A stretch of DNA of 32,726 bases from contig JAZOQG010000015.1 of NCBI GenBank assembly GCA_045656005.1, positions 1 through 32,726 on the forward strand, given 5' to 3'. The stretch's first letter is position 1, and each line of letters starts with the position of its first letter. This DNA comes from JAZNQN01 sp045656005 (GTDB taxonomy: Bacteria; Bacillota; Clostridia; UMGS1883; UMGS1540). Shown piece by piece: positions 1-7,689 of the stretch. A program made the position numbers and the translations under genes. The notes below the pieces were generated by a model. It had not been told where the DNA came from. It saw nothing but the letters and a program-made list of their open reading frames with translations, and ran no database searches.

Positions 1-15
1 CAGTATCATTTTCAT
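1..15 (-). CDS. adk: Probable adenylate kinase, first five codons only
   Basis: Downstream of secY on the same strand, a GAGGT ribosome binding site is followed eight bases later by ATG AAA ATG ATA CTG, which runs off the window edge. The resulting MKMIL fits the start of adenylate kinase, and adk is the usual gene after secY in Bacillota. Only five codons are visible, so the call rests mainly on gene order; map could also follow secY in other layouts. Confidence 0.5.
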
Positions 16-30
16 TTCAGTCTACCTCGA

Positions 31-1305
31 TTATTCCAAAAATCCTTTATAGTGACGCATAAGCATCTGGGATTCGAGCTGTTTAACAGTTTCAAGTGCA
101 AATCCAACTACGATGAGAAGTGATGTTCCACCGATGCTGAGACCTGCAAGACCGGGATTTATCATAGCAAGTATGATAGGAAGTATCGCAACGATACCGA
201 GGAATATCGCACCTGCAAGTGTAATCTTGGAAAGAACTCTGGAGATAAAGTCCGAAGTGGGCTTTCCTGGTCTGATACCGGGGATAAATCCGCCGTTTTT
301 CTTCATGTTATTCGAAATCTCGATAGGATTGAATGAAATTGCTGTGTAAAAGTAGGTGAACGCAATAATCAGTATAAAGTAAATCACTGCATACCAGGGA
401 TTTGACTGATTAAAGAATTTTGCCACCCATGCTGCAAATCCTGATGTAGCATTAGGATTTACAAGAGCAGTAATTGTTCCGGGGAAAGCCATGATACTCA
501 TAGCAAAGATGATAGGCATAACGCCTGCCATTGTCACCTTAATCGGAATATGTGTGCTCTGACCGCCGTACATTTTTCTGCCTACTACTCTTTTTGCATA
601 CTGAACAGGAATTCTTCTTTCAGCATTGTTAAAGATAACAATGAATGCTACAACAGCTATTGCAAACGCAAGAATTATTAAAATTGCAATCCAGTTTGTT
701 TTGTAGTTTTCCCAAACCTGAAGAGCCATCTGTGGAATTCTTGCAACGATACCTGCGAAAATGAGCATTGATATGCCGTTTCCGATACCACGTTCAGTAA
801 TTTCTTCGCCGAGCCACATAAGGAATGCTGTTCCTGCTGTAAAGCTCAATACGATTGTTATAAAAGTAAGAAAACCCGGGTTTGTGATAGCATTTGAGTT
901 CTGAAGTCCGATATAAAGACCTGCAGCCTGAATAAGTGCCAACGCAATTGTTACATAACGTGTAATGTTCTGGATTTTCTTTCTTCCCTCTTCGCCTTCT
1001 TTACTGAGTCTCTCGAGTGCAGGAATTGCAACTGCGAGAAGCTGAATGATAATCGAAGAGTTAATGTATGGTGTAATACTCATTGCGAATATGGTTGCAT
1101 TTTCAAACGCACCACCGGAAAATGTGTTCATAATTCCGAAGATTGAGTTTGTGTTGTTTGATACGAGTTCCTTAAGGACTGTACTGTCAAGCCATGGAAC
1201 CGGTATAAATGAACCAAATCTGAATACTACCAAAAGTAACATAGTGTAGAGCATCTTTTTACGAAGCTCCGGAATTTTCCAAGCATTTCTTAAAACCTGA
1301 AACAA
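31..1305 (-). CDS. secY: Preprotein translocase subunit SecY
   Basis: SecY is the channel-forming subunit of the SecYEG translocon, which moves unfolded proteins through or into the cytoplasmic membrane. The 424 residues match the usual bacterial length and start with the family hallmark FRNAWK-like segment (MFQVLRNAWKIPEL), followed by about ten hydrophobic segments. The RERGIGNG-like segment near residue 170 (TERGIGNGISML) and the cytosolic loop NAERRIPVQYAKR near residue 227 are typical. The start codon is TTG, placed seven bases after GAGGTGAT, which itself lies inside the rplO 3' end. The gene begins one base after the rplO stop, as in a translationally coupled pair. Confidence 0.98.
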   Translation of the reverse strand: MFQVLRNAWKIPELRKKMLYTMLLLVVFRFGSFIPVPWLDSTVLKELVSNNTNSIFGIMNTFSGGAFENATIFAMSITPYINSSIIIQLLAVAIPALERLSKEGEEGRKKIQNITRYVTIALALIQAAGLYIGLQNSNAITNPGFLTFITIVLSFTAGTAFLMWLGEEITERGIGNGISMLIFAGIVARIPQMALQVWENYKTNWIAILIILAFAIAVVAFIVIFNNAERRIPVQYAKRVVGRKMYGGQSTHIPIKVTMAGVMPIIFAMSIMAFPGTITALVNPNATSGFAAWVAKFFNQSNPWYAVIYFILIIAFTYFYTAISFNPIEISNNMKKNGGFIPGIRPGKPTSDFISRVLSKITLAGAIFLGIVAILPIILAMINPGLAGLSIGGTSLLIVVGFALETVKQLESQMLMRHYKGFLE

Positions 1306-1306
1306 A

Positions 1307-1747
1307 CTATATCACCTCTGCCTTTCCGCCGGCAGCTTCGATTTTCTCTTTAGCTGATGCAGAAAATCTGGCTGCCTTTACGGTAAGCTTTTTATCAAGA
1401 TCTCCTCTTCCAAGTACTACAACGCCATCTAAAATCTTGCTAATAACTCCCGTTTCTTTAAGAAGCTGTGCTGAAACCTCAGTGCCATCCTCAAATCTGT
1501 TGAGTTCGGAAACGTTGATTTCCACAAATTTTTTCGCGAATATATTAGTAAATCCTACTTTTGGTAAGCGTCTGTACAAAGGCATCTGTCCGCCTTCAAA
1601 GCCGGGTCTTACACCGCCGCCGGAGCGTGCGTTCTGACCTTTGTGACCTCTGCCGGCTGTCTTGCCATTACCTGTTCCGGCACCTCTGCCTTTTCTCTTG
1701 GCTTCGGTACAGCTTCCAACCGCAGGTTTAAGCTCGTTAAGCTTCAT
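1307..1747 (-). CDS. rplO: 50S ribosomal protein L15
   Basis: L15 is a 23S rRNA-binding protein needed late in large-subunit assembly. The 146-residue length is normal. The N-terminal MKLNELKPA start and the glycine-rich basic stretch around residues 20-50 (GRGAGTGNGKTAGRGHKGQ) are diagnostic of the L15 extended tail, and the C-terminal half carries the globular L15/L27a domain. An AGGAGG site precedes the ATG. It sits between rpmD and secY as in nearly all spc operons. Confidence 0.98.
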   Translation of the reverse strand: MKLNELKPAVGSCTEAKRKGRGAGTGNGKTAGRGHKGQNARSGGGVRPGFEGGQMPLYRRLPKVGFTNIFAKKFVEINVSELNRFEDGTEVSAQLLKETGVISKILDGVVVLGRGDLDKKLTVKAARFSASAKEKIEAAGGKAEVI

Positions 1748-1769
1748 GGTGCCACACCTCCTTTTTTAT

Positions 1770-1949
1770 TTATGCTTCCTCTACTGAAAGCAAGTGAATA
1801 ACTTTGTTAATCATACCCCTGATCTGTGGAGTATCTTCATGTTCTTTTACGTCGCGGATTTTCTTAAGACCGAGTGCCTTAACTGTTGCAATCTGGTCTT
1901 GTTTACTTCCGATAACGCTCTTTTTAAGTGTAATCTTGAGTTTAGACAA
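1770..1949 (-). CDS. rpmD: 50S ribosomal protein L30, TTG start
   Basis: A short reading frame between rpsE and rplO translates to 59 residues beginning (M)SKLKITLKKSVIGSK and ending HLLSVEEA. This matches L30, a small 23S rRNA-binding protein found exactly here in the spc operon. Typical L30 features are the ITLKKS start, the IG turn, the LGLKK segment near residue 26 and the terminal MINKVIHL helix. No in-frame ATG lies near the start; GGAGG is followed by GTTTACG and then TTG TCT AAA, so TTG is the start. Its size and start codon make it easy to miss by automatic gene calling. Confidence 0.95.
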   Translation of the reverse strand: MSKLKITLKKSVIGSKQDQIATVKALGLKKIRDVKEHEDTPQIRGMINKVIHLLSVEEA

Positions 1950-1969
1950 CGTAAACCCTCCTAACCTGA

Positions 1970-2467
1970 TTAAAGATCCTCAATAGCAATACCACGAAGA
2001 CGTGAAACCTGTTCTGCACATTTCATGTTCTTAAGACCTTCAATTGCAGCGCTTACAACGTTTTTGGGGTTATTGCTACGCAAGGATTTTGTACGAATAT
2101 TTTTGATACCTGCAAGCTCCATTACCGCACGAACCGGTCCGCCTGCTATGATACCTGTACCTTCAGCAGCAGGTTTAATGAGTACTGTGCCTGCGCCGGA
2201 AATACCGATAGTTTCGTGTGGAACTGTTCCGTTTTTAAGAGGTACTTCAACCATATTTTTCTTAGCATCTTCAATTCCTTTTCTGATTGCATCCGGAATT
2301 TCAGCAGCTTTACCAAGGCCGCAGCCTACATGGCCGTTTTCGTCACCTACAACAACGAGTGCTGTGAAACGGAAGTTACGTCCGCCCTTAACAACCTTTG
2401 CAACACGGTTTATAGTAACAACTTTTTCTTTAATATCGTGTTCAGTGGAGTCAAATTTCTCTGCCAT
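1970..2467 (-). CDS. rpsE: 30S ribosomal protein S5
   Basis: S5 binds 16S rRNA near the mRNA entry and decoding sites and contributes to translational fidelity. The 165-residue product has the N-terminal double-stranded RNA-binding-like domain (KVVTINRVAKVVKGGRNFRF, residues about 15-34, then VVVGDENGHVGCG) and the C-terminal S5 fold with the GTVLIKPAAEGTGIIAGG stretch. Length and motifs are standard. ATG follows a strong GGAGG-type site. It lies between rplR and rpmD, all on one strand with short gaps. Confidence 0.98.
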   Translation of the reverse strand: MAEKFDSTEHDIKEKVVTINRVAKVVKGGRNFRFTALVVVGDENGHVGCGLGKAAEIPDAIRKGIEDAKKNMVEVPLKNGTVPHETIGISGAGTVLIKPAAEGTGIIAGGPVRAVMELAGIKNIRTKSLRSNNPKNVVSAAIEGLKNMKCAEQVSRLRGIAIEDL

Positions 2468-2482
2468 AATGTCCCTCCTCCT

Positions 2483-2845
2483 TTAAAATTCTAATCCGCC
2501 TTCGCGAGCACCTTCAGCAAGCTCAGCTACACGGCCGTGATAAATGTATCCGCCTCTGTCAAAAACAACAGCTTTGATACCTTTTTCAAGAGCCTTTTTA
2601 GCAACAAGCTTACCAACCTCACGAGCAGCTTCTTTATTTCCGCCGTATCCGTTCCCGAATTCTTTGTCGAGGGAGGATGCAGAGGCGAGTGTTATGCCCT
2701 TGGAATCGTCGATAATCTGAGCATAAATGTGATTTAAACTTCTGTAAACATTAAGTCTTGGACGCATTTCTGTTCCAACTACTTTGTTACGAACTCTGAA
2801 ATGACGTTTCTGTCTTAATTTATTACTGCTTTTCTTACTAATCAT
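2483..2845 (-). CDS. rplR: 50S ribosomal protein L18
   Basis: L18 binds 5S rRNA and helps attach it to the large subunit. The product is 120 residues, the usual length, with a basic N-terminal tail (KSSNKLRQKRHFRVRNKV), the RPRLNVYRSLNHIYAQIIDD core near residues 28-47, and the family ending GRVAELAEGAREGGLEF. Note FDRGGYIYHGRV, the conserved segment just before the C terminus. It is placed between rplF and rpsE, gap 15-18 bases on either side. Confidence 0.98.
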   Translation of the reverse strand: MISKKSSNKLRQKRHFRVRNKVVGTEMRPRLNVYRSLNHIYAQIIDDSKGITLASASSLDKEFGNGYGGNKEAAREVGKLVAKKALEKGIKAVVFDRGGYIYHGRVAELAEGAREGGLEF

Positions 2846-2863
2846 CTCTTATCTTCTCCCTTC

Positions 2864-3412
2864 TTAAGATTTTGCCTTACCGGCTTTACCTTCCTTACGA
2901 CGGATGTATTCGTCAACATACTTAATACCCTTGCCCTTATAAGGTTCAGGAAGTCTCTTTTCACGAATAATAGCCGCAACGTGTCCAACGAGCTGTTTGT
3001 CAGCACCGCTTACAACGATTTTGTTCGGAGCCGGAACTTCAATTTTAATTCCATCTACAGGTTCCATCTCTACAGGATGTGAATAACCTAAACTAAGAAC
3101 AAGCTTATTTCCCTGCATCTGAGCTCTGTAACCTACACCGTTGATTTCAAGCTCCTTAGTAAAGCCGTCGGTTACACCAACAACCATGTTGTTAAGGAGT
3201 GAACGGGTAAGACCGTGGAGCGCTCTGTGCTCCTTGTTTTCTGAAGGACGCTTTACTTCGATAACGCCTGCAGACTGCTCTATAATCATGTCAGGATGAA
3301 GCTTCTGATTCAATGTGCCTTTTGGTCCCTTTACTGTTACATCGTTACCTTCGCCTACTTTTACTTCAACGCCGGCAGGAACAGTAATAGGCATTCTTCC
3401 TATTCTTGACAC
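2864..3412 (-). CDS. rplF: 50S ribosomal protein L6, GTG start
   Basis: L6 sits at the base of the stalk near the sarcin-ricin loop and elongation-factor site. The 182 residues contain two tandem L6 folds. The start MSRIGRMPITVPAGV and the C-terminal signature PEPYKGKGIKYVDEYIRRKEG (near residue 155 on) are diagnostic. Translation begins at GTG TCA AGA ATA GGA; no ATG lies closer to the purine-rich GGTGGTGAG site upstream. Length is normal. Confidence 0.98.
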   Translation of the reverse strand: MSRIGRMPITVPAGVEVKVGEGNDVTVKGPKGTLNQKLHPDMIIEQSAGVIEVKRPSENKEHRALHGLTRSLLNNMVVGVTDGFTKELEINGVGYRAQMQGNKLVLSLGYSHPVEMEPVDGIKIEVPAPNKIVVSGADKQLVGHVAAIIREKRLPEPYKGKGIKYVDEYIRRKEGKAGKAKS

Positions 3413-3444
3413 TTTATCTCACCACCATTTCTAAGATTTAAAAA

Positions 3445-3843
3445 TTACCAAATAAATGCTAATACCTCGCCGCCAATGTTTTCTTTTCTTGCTTTCTTAT
3501 CTGTCATAATGCCTTTAGATGTAGAAATAATAGCAATACCTAAACCTTTCAAAACTCTTGGCAGCTCATCACGGCTTGAATAAACTCTTAAACCGGGTTT
3601 AGAAATTCTTTTAAGCCCTGACAATACTTTTTCTTTGTTTGCGCCGTACTTGAGAGTAATTTTGATAATACCCTGCTTTCCGTCGTCAATTATCTGATAG
3701 CCTTTGATATAACCTTCTTCGTGTAAAATTTCAGCGATAGCCTTTTTTACTTTTGAAGCAGGTACATCAACAGTCTCGTGTTTTGCGGAATTTGCATTTC
3801 TGATACGTGTAAGCATATCAGCAACAGGATCTGTTATATGCAT
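3445..3843 (-). CDS. rpsH: 30S ribosomal protein S8
   Basis: S8 is a primary 16S rRNA-binding protein of the central domain; in E. coli it also represses the spc operon. The 132-residue product starts MHITDPVADMLTRIRNA, with the hallmark STSKGIMTDKKARKENIGGEVLAFIW ending split over residues about 107-132. Length is standard. The ATG follows GGAGGTAGTAAC. Whether it autoregulates here cannot be told from the sequence. Confidence 0.98.
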   Translation of the reverse strand: MHITDPVADMLTRIRNANSAKHETVDVPASKVKKAIAEILHEEGYIKGYQIIDDGKQGIIKITLKYGANKEKVLSGLKRISKPGLRVYSSRDELPRVLKGLGIAIISTSKGIMTDKKARKENIGGEVLAFIW

Positions 3844-3892
3844 GTTACTACCTCCTTTTCCGTAACTGATTTAAGCCCTTTGGGCAATTATT

Positions 3893-4078
3893 TTACCAAC
3901 TAGCCTTTTTAACTCCGGGGATTTGACCTTTGTATGCCAGTTCCCTGAAGCATATACGGCAGATACCGAACTTTCTGAGATAAGCATGAGGTCTTCCGCA
4001 GATTTTGCATCTGTTATAAGCTCTCGTGCTATATTTCGGTGTGCGCTGCTGCTTAAGCACCATTGCTTTTTTTGCCAT
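3893..4078 (-). CDS. rpsN: 30S ribosomal protein S14, zinc-binding short type
   Basis: S14 binds the 16S rRNA 3' head domain late in 30S assembly. This is the 61-residue short form, often called type Z or rpsZ, with a four-cysteine zinc site at C24, C27, C40 and C43 (CKIC and CRIC). The conserved RPHAYLRKFGICR and the PGVKKASW ending are typical. Many Bacillota carry a second, cysteine-free S14 elsewhere for zinc starvation; none is seen here. It lies between rplE and rpsH in the usual order. Confidence 0.97.
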   Translation of the reverse strand: MAKKAMVLKQQRTPKYSTRAYNRCKICGRPHAYLRKFGICRICFRELAYKGQIPGVKKASW

Positions 4079-4094
4079 AATTTATTTCCTCCCC

Positions 4095-4637
4095 TTAGTT
4101 TTTAGCGAAGGGAGCACCCATAAGCGATAAGAGCTCGCGTGCTTCTTCGTCGGTTTTAGCAGTGGTAACGAAAATAATTTCCATACCTCTTACTTTATCA
4201 ACCTTATCATATTCGATTTCAGGGAATATGAGCTGTTCTTTAATACCCAAGGAATAGTTGCCTCTTCCGTCAAAAGCATTAGCATTAATTCCTCTAAAGT
4301 CACGAACCCTCGGGAGGGCTACGCTGAACAATCTGTCAACAAATTCATACATTTTGTCACTTCTTAAAGTAACTTTGCATCCAATGTTCATGCCTTGTCT
4401 TAATTTAAAGTTAGCAACAGATTTTTTAGCTTTTGTAATAACAGGTTTCTGACCTGTGATTAAAGCCAAATCTCCGCAAGCAGCTTCAACAGCTTTGGGA
4501 TTATCTTTAGCTTCACCAAGACCGATATTTATAACAACTTTCTCGAGCTTTGGTATCTGCATTGTGCTTTTATATTCAAACTTTTTCATCAAAGCGGAAG
4601 CTACTTCTTTAGTATATTTATCTTTCAATCTAGACAC
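4095..4637 (-). CDS. rplE: 50S ribosomal protein L5, GTG start
   Basis: L5 binds 5S rRNA and contacts the P-site tRNA. The product has the family segments YKSTMQIPKLEKVVINIGLGEA, KAKKSVANFKLRQGMNIGCKVTLR and FPEIEYDKVDKVRGM. Two in-frame GTG codons could start it. GGAGG lies two bases before the first (at 4643) but eight bases before the second (at 4637), so I chose the second, giving 180 residues starting MSRLKDKYTKE, the usual L5 length. The two-residue longer form is less likely. Confidence 0.96.
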   Translation of the reverse strand: MSRLKDKYTKEVASALMKKFEYKSTMQIPKLEKVVINIGLGEAKDNPKAVEAACGDLALITGQKPVITKAKKSVANFKLRQGMNIGCKVTLRSDKMYEFVDRLFSVALPRVRDFRGINANAFDGRGNYSLGIKEQLIFPEIEYDKVDKVRGMEIIFVTTAKTDEEARELLSLMGAPFAKN

Positions 4638-4659
4638 TGGCACAACCTCCTTTCAAATA

Positions 4660-4983
4660 TTAGTCATTAAAGGTTTCGTTGCAGTGTTTGCAAACTCTAA
4701 CGATTTTGCCATTATCAAGAACCTTTCTCGCAATACGAGTGGTTTTTGAACACTTACTGCAAACGTGCATAACCTTGGAAGCGTATATAGCTGCTTCCTG
4801 CTTTACAATGCCACCGGTTTCGCCCTGTTTTCTTGGTTTTGTGTGCTTAGTTGCCATTGCAACACCTTCAACAATAACCTTACCCTCTGAAGGGAGAACT
4901 TCCAGAACTTTACCCTGCTTATTCTTGTCGGCACCTGCTATAACTTTAACAGTATCGCCTTTCTTTATATGCATTTTATTCAT
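4660..4983 (-). CDS. rplX: 50S ribosomal protein L24 with a four-cysteine motif
   Basis: L24 starts 23S rRNA folding and lies near the exit tunnel. The 107-residue protein has the N-terminal KOW motif (HIKKGDTVKVIAGADKNKQGKV, residues 5-26) and VIVEGVAMATKHTKP. The C-terminal half carries C75-x2-C78 and C98-x2-C101, spaced like a zinc ribbon. The well-studied B. subtilis L24 lacks these cysteines, but cysteine-bearing L24 forms are known in other bacteria. Metal binding is inferred from spacing only. ATG follows GGAGGTGCTAAC. Confidence 0.97.
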   Translation of the reverse strand: MNKMHIKKGDTVKVIAGADKNKQGKVLEVLPSEGKVIVEGVAMATKHTKPRKQGETGGIVKQEAAIYASKVMHVCSKCSKTTRIARKVLDNGKIVRVCKHCNETFND

Positions 4984-4995
4984 GTTAGCACCTCC

Positions 4996-5364
4996 TTACA
5001 GTACTTCCGGAGCCAAGGACACAATTTTCATATAATCCTTATCACGAAGCTCACGAGCTACGGGGCCGAATATACGAGTACCTCTCGGATTTTTATCATC
5101 TCTGATTATTACTGCTGCATTTTCGTCAAATCTAAGATAACTGCCGTCAGGTCTTCTAACACCGTTAACTGTACGAACAACTACAGCTTTAACAACCTCA
5201 CCTTTTTTTACAACTCCGCCGGGTGTTGCTTTTTTAACGGAAGCAACAATAACATCTCCGACGTTAGCATATCTCTTAAGGGAACCTCCCAAACAACGGA
5301 TGCACATTAATTCTTTTGCACCGGTGTTGTCGGCTACTTTAAGAAGCGTCTGTTGTTGAACCAC
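4996..5364 (-). CDS. rplN: 50S ribosomal protein L14, GTG start
   Basis: L14 forms part of an intersubunit bridge and is the docking site of the silencing factor RsfS. The 122-residue length is exact for the family. Conserved segments are LLKVADNTGAKELMCIR near the N terminus, GGVVKKGEVVKAVVVRT in the middle and AVIIRDDKNPRGTRIFGPVARELR towards the end. Translation starts with GTG seven bases after AAGGAGTG; a nearby ATG is followed at once by a stop codon (ATGTAA) and is not usable. Confidence 0.98.
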   Translation of the reverse strand: MVQQQTLLKVADNTGAKELMCIRCLGGSLKRYANVGDVIVASVKKATPGGVVKKGEVVKAVVVRTVNGVRRPDGSYLRFDENAAVIIRDDKNPRGTRIFGPVARELRDKDYMKIVSLAPEVL

Positions 5365-5386
5365 TTACATTCACTCCTTCCGAATA

Positions 5387-5644
5387 TTATCTTGCCTTCT
5401 CAACGATTTCAACAAGTCTCCATCTTTTGTCACGGCTGAGTGGTCTGGTTTCCATAACCTTTACTCTATCACCGATACCGCAAATGTTTCCTTCATCATG
5501 CGCTTTAAGTTTGTAAGTTCTTTTAACAACCTTACCGTAAAGCGGATGTTTAACGTTGTAATTGATGGCAACAACAATTGTTTTATCCATTTTATCACTA
5601 ACTACAGTGCCAATTCTTACTTTACGTGCATTTCTTTCAGCCAT
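5387..5644 (-). CDS. rpsQ: 30S ribosomal protein S17
   Basis: S17 is an early-binding 16S rRNA protein with an OB fold. The 85-residue product shows the family segments GTVVSDKMDKTIVVAI (residues about 13-28), HPLYGKVVKRTYKLKAHDE and the ending METRPLSRDKRWRLVEIVEKA. All are close to consensus and the length is standard. It is flanked by rpmC and rplN with gaps of about 20 bases, each with its own GGAGG-type site. Confidence 0.98.
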   Translation of the reverse strand: MAERNARKVRIGTVVSDKMDKTIVVAINYNVKHPLYGKVVKRTYKLKAHDEGNICGIGDRVKVMETRPLSRDKRWRLVEIVEKAR

Positions 5645-5663
5645 TTACGCTTCCTCCTTTCAA

Positions 5664-5870
5664 TTAAACGGTCTCACTTTTTGTGAGCTCACGTTCTCTG
5701 ATAACCGTTTTGATTCTTGCGATGCTTTTCTTTACTTCAACAATTCTCATGGGGTTATCAAGCTGGTTGGTAGCGTGCTGAAAACGCAAGTTAAAAAGTT
5801 CTTTTTTCAAATCAAGGATTTGATTTTCGAGCTCCTGGAGCCCTAAATCTCTGATATCTTTAATTTTCAT
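5664..5870 (-). CDS. rpmC: 50S ribosomal protein L29
   Basis: L29 lies at the polypeptide exit and helps form the docking site for trigger factor and SRP. The 68-residue helical hairpin has the characteristic start MKIKDIRDLG, the ELFNLRFQHATNQLDNPMRI turn region and the ARIKTVIRERE C-terminal helix. Its start codon overlaps the rplP stop by one base, consistent with coupled translation. Confidence 0.98.
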   Translation of the reverse strand: MKIKDIRDLGLQELENQILDLKKELFNLRFQHATNQLDNPMRIVEVKKSIARIKTVIRERELTKSETV

Positions 5871-6301
5871 TAAGCTTCACCTTCCGTTTCCTCGGTTTCG
5901 CGGGTAATGAATTTACATTTGATTGGCAATTTGTGAGAAGCAAGACGCATAGCTTCGCGTGCAACTTCTTCGGAAACGCCGCTAATCTCAAACATAACTC
6001 TTCCCGGTTTAACAACGGCTACCCAGTACTCGGGAGAACCTTTACCGCTACCCATACGAGTTTCAGCAGGTTTCTCTGTTACGGGTTTGTCAGGGAATAT
6101 TTTAATCCAAACCTGACCGCCTCTCTTGATATAACGTGTCATCGCAATACGGGCTGCTTCAATCTGATTTGAAGTAATCCATGAAGGCTCAAGAGCCTGA
6201 AGACCAAATTCACCGTAAGTAACCTGGTTACCTCTTGTAGCCTGGCCTTTCATTCTGCCGCGCATTACTCTTCTGTACTTAACTCTTTTAGGCATTAACA
6301 T
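5870..6301 (-). CDS. rplP: 50S ribosomal protein L16
   Basis: L16 binds near the A site and helps tRNA positioning. The 143 residues contain PKRVKYRRVMRGRMKGQATRGN at the start, the RGGQVWIKIFPDKPVTEKPAETRMGSGKG core and the KLPIKCKFI ending. Two ATG codons compete (6301 and 6295); GGAGG lies eight bases before the first and fourteen before the second, so the first is favoured although MPKR is the more usual N terminus. The start lies inside the rpsC 3' end, overlapping it by 14 bases. Confidence 0.97.
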   Translation of the reverse strand: MLMPKRVKYRRVMRGRMKGQATRGNQVTYGEFGLQALEPSWITSNQIEAARIAMTRYIKRGGQVWIKIFPDKPVTEKPAETRMGSGKGSPEYWVAVVKPGRVMFEISGVSEEVAREAMRLASHKLPIKCKFITRETEETEGEA

Positions 6302-6968
6302 TTTTATTGCCTCCCTCCGCTTTTGGTGCTCTCTTGCTTTCGGGAAGTACTTCGCCCTTGTAAATCCAAACCTTTACGCCGATTTTTCCATAAGTTGTAT
6401 CAGCTTCATGGAAACCATAATCGATATCGGCTCTGAGTGTCTGAAGTGGAATAGTACCTTCATGATAGTGCTCAGCACGTGCAATTTCTGCACCGCCGAG
6501 ACGACCCGAGCAAGTTGTTTTGATACCCTTAACACCGAGACGCATTGCTCTCTGCATTGAAGATTTCATAGCTCTTCTGAACGAAACCCTCTTTTCGAGC
6601 TGTGCTGCAATGTTTTCAGCAACGAGCTGTGCATTAGCATCAGCATTTTTAACCTCGAAAATGTTTACGTTAACTTTTTTGCCTGTCAATTTTTCAAGCT
6701 CGCCTTTGAGCTTTTCGATTTCTGCGCCGCCTTTACCGATTACAACACCGACTTTAGCTGCGTAGATGGAAACAGTTACTTTTCCAGCAGTTCTCTCAAT
6801 TTCAATTTTGGGAATACCTGCGTCAAACTGTTTTTTCTTAATGTACTTTCTTATTTTATGGTCTTCTATAAGATTGTCACCGAACGCACGACCTTCAGCA
6901 TACCAACGGGAATCCCAGTCTTTAATGATGCCGACTCTCAAACCGTGCGGATTTACTTTCTGACCCAT
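6288..6968 (-). CDS. rpsC: 30S ribosomal protein S3
   Basis: S3 forms part of the mRNA entry tunnel and has helicase-related activity on incoming mRNA. The 226-residue protein starts MGQKVNPHGLRVGIIKDWDSRWYA-like, with the KH domain GKGG loop (VVIGKGGAEIEKL) near residue 77 and the C-terminal S3 domain SGRLGGAEIARAEHYHEG. A basic, low-complexity tail ends the protein. Length is in the normal range. Confidence 0.98.
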   Translation of the reverse strand: MGQKVNPHGLRVGIIKDWDSRWYAEGRAFGDNLIEDHKIRKYIKKKQFDAGIPKIEIERTAGKVTVSIYAAKVGVVIGKGGAEIEKLKGELEKLTGKKVNVNIFEVKNADANAQLVAENIAAQLEKRVSFRRAMKSSMQRAMRLGVKGIKTTCSGRLGGAEIARAEHYHEGTIPLQTLRADIDYGFHEADTTYGKIGVKVWIYKGEVLPESKRAPKAEGGNKNVNA

Positions 6969-6983
6969 TTACTCGCCTCCTGA

Positions 6984-7328
6984 CTATTTTACGGAAACCA
7001 CCAAAGTAATGTGGCTGGTTCTCTTTCTTATTCTGAATGCTCTGCCCTGAGCTCTAGGACGGATACGCTTAAGTGTTGGTCCTTCGTTGGCATAAGCCTC
7101 GGATACTACCAAATTCTCAGCGCTGAGTCCAAAATTGTTTTCAGCATTGGCAACTGCTGAATTCAAAAGCTTTATCAAAATTTCTGATGCAGCTTTTGGA
7201 GTATTGTTTAAAATACCTGCTGCCATTGAAACCGGCTTATTTCTGATAAGGTCAAGAACAATCTTAACTTTTCTCGGAGAAATTCTTGCGTATTTCAAAG
7301 TAGCAGATGCTCCGGTTCTTTCAGTCAT
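6984..7328 (-). CDS. rplV: 50S ribosomal protein L22
   Basis: L22 lines the exit tunnel with L4; its beta-hairpin loop is where macrolide-resistance changes arise in other species. The 114 residues include ATLKYARISPRKVKIVLDLIRNK near the start, NAENNFGLSAENLVVSEAYANEGPTLKRIRPRAQGRA and the TSHITLVV ending. The hairpin tip region PRAQGRAFRIRKR looks intact. Position between rpsS and rpsC is the usual one. Confidence 0.98.
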   Translation of the reverse strand: MTERTGASATLKYARISPRKVKIVLDLIRNKPVSMAAGILNNTPKAASEILIKLLNSAVANAENNFGLSAENLVVSEAYANEGPTLKRIRPRAQGRAFRIRKRTSHITLVVSVK

Positions 7329-7374
7329 AATGCTAATCCTCCTCTCACTTAATATTTATAAGTGATTTCTAAAA

Positions 7375-7650
7375 TTATCTACCGCTTGTTTTTGATCCGG
7401 CGTGACCTTTGTAGGTTCTGGTTGGAGCAAACTCACCGAGCTTGTGTCCTACCATATCCTCTGTTACATATACCGGAACGTGTTTTCTTCCGTCATGAAC
7501 GGCGATTGTGTGTCCTACCATATCCGGAAAAATTGTAGAACTTCTTGACCAGGTTTTAACAACCTGTTTGTCACCAGCTTCGTTCATGGCAACTATACGT
7601 TTTAAAAGTCTTTCTTCAACGAAAGGTCCTTTTTTAACTGATCTTCCCAT
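7375..7650 (-). CDS. rpsS: 30S ribosomal protein S19
   Basis: S19 is in the 30S head and contacts the A-site finger of 23S rRNA. The 91-residue product begins MGRSVKKGPFVEERLLKR and contains TWSRSSTIFPDMVGHTIAVHDGRKHVPVY and the GHKLGEFAPTRTYKGHAG ending, all near consensus. ATG follows a GAGGAGG-like site. It lies between rplB and rplV. Confidence 0.98.
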   Translation of the reverse strand: MGRSVKKGPFVEERLLKRIVAMNEAGDKQVVKTWSRSSTIFPDMVGHTIAVHDGRKHVPVYVTEDMVGHKLGEFAPTRTYKGHAGSKTSGR

Positions 7651-7689
7651 TAATAAATCCTCCTCTCACAGTTTCAAACATAGCATAAA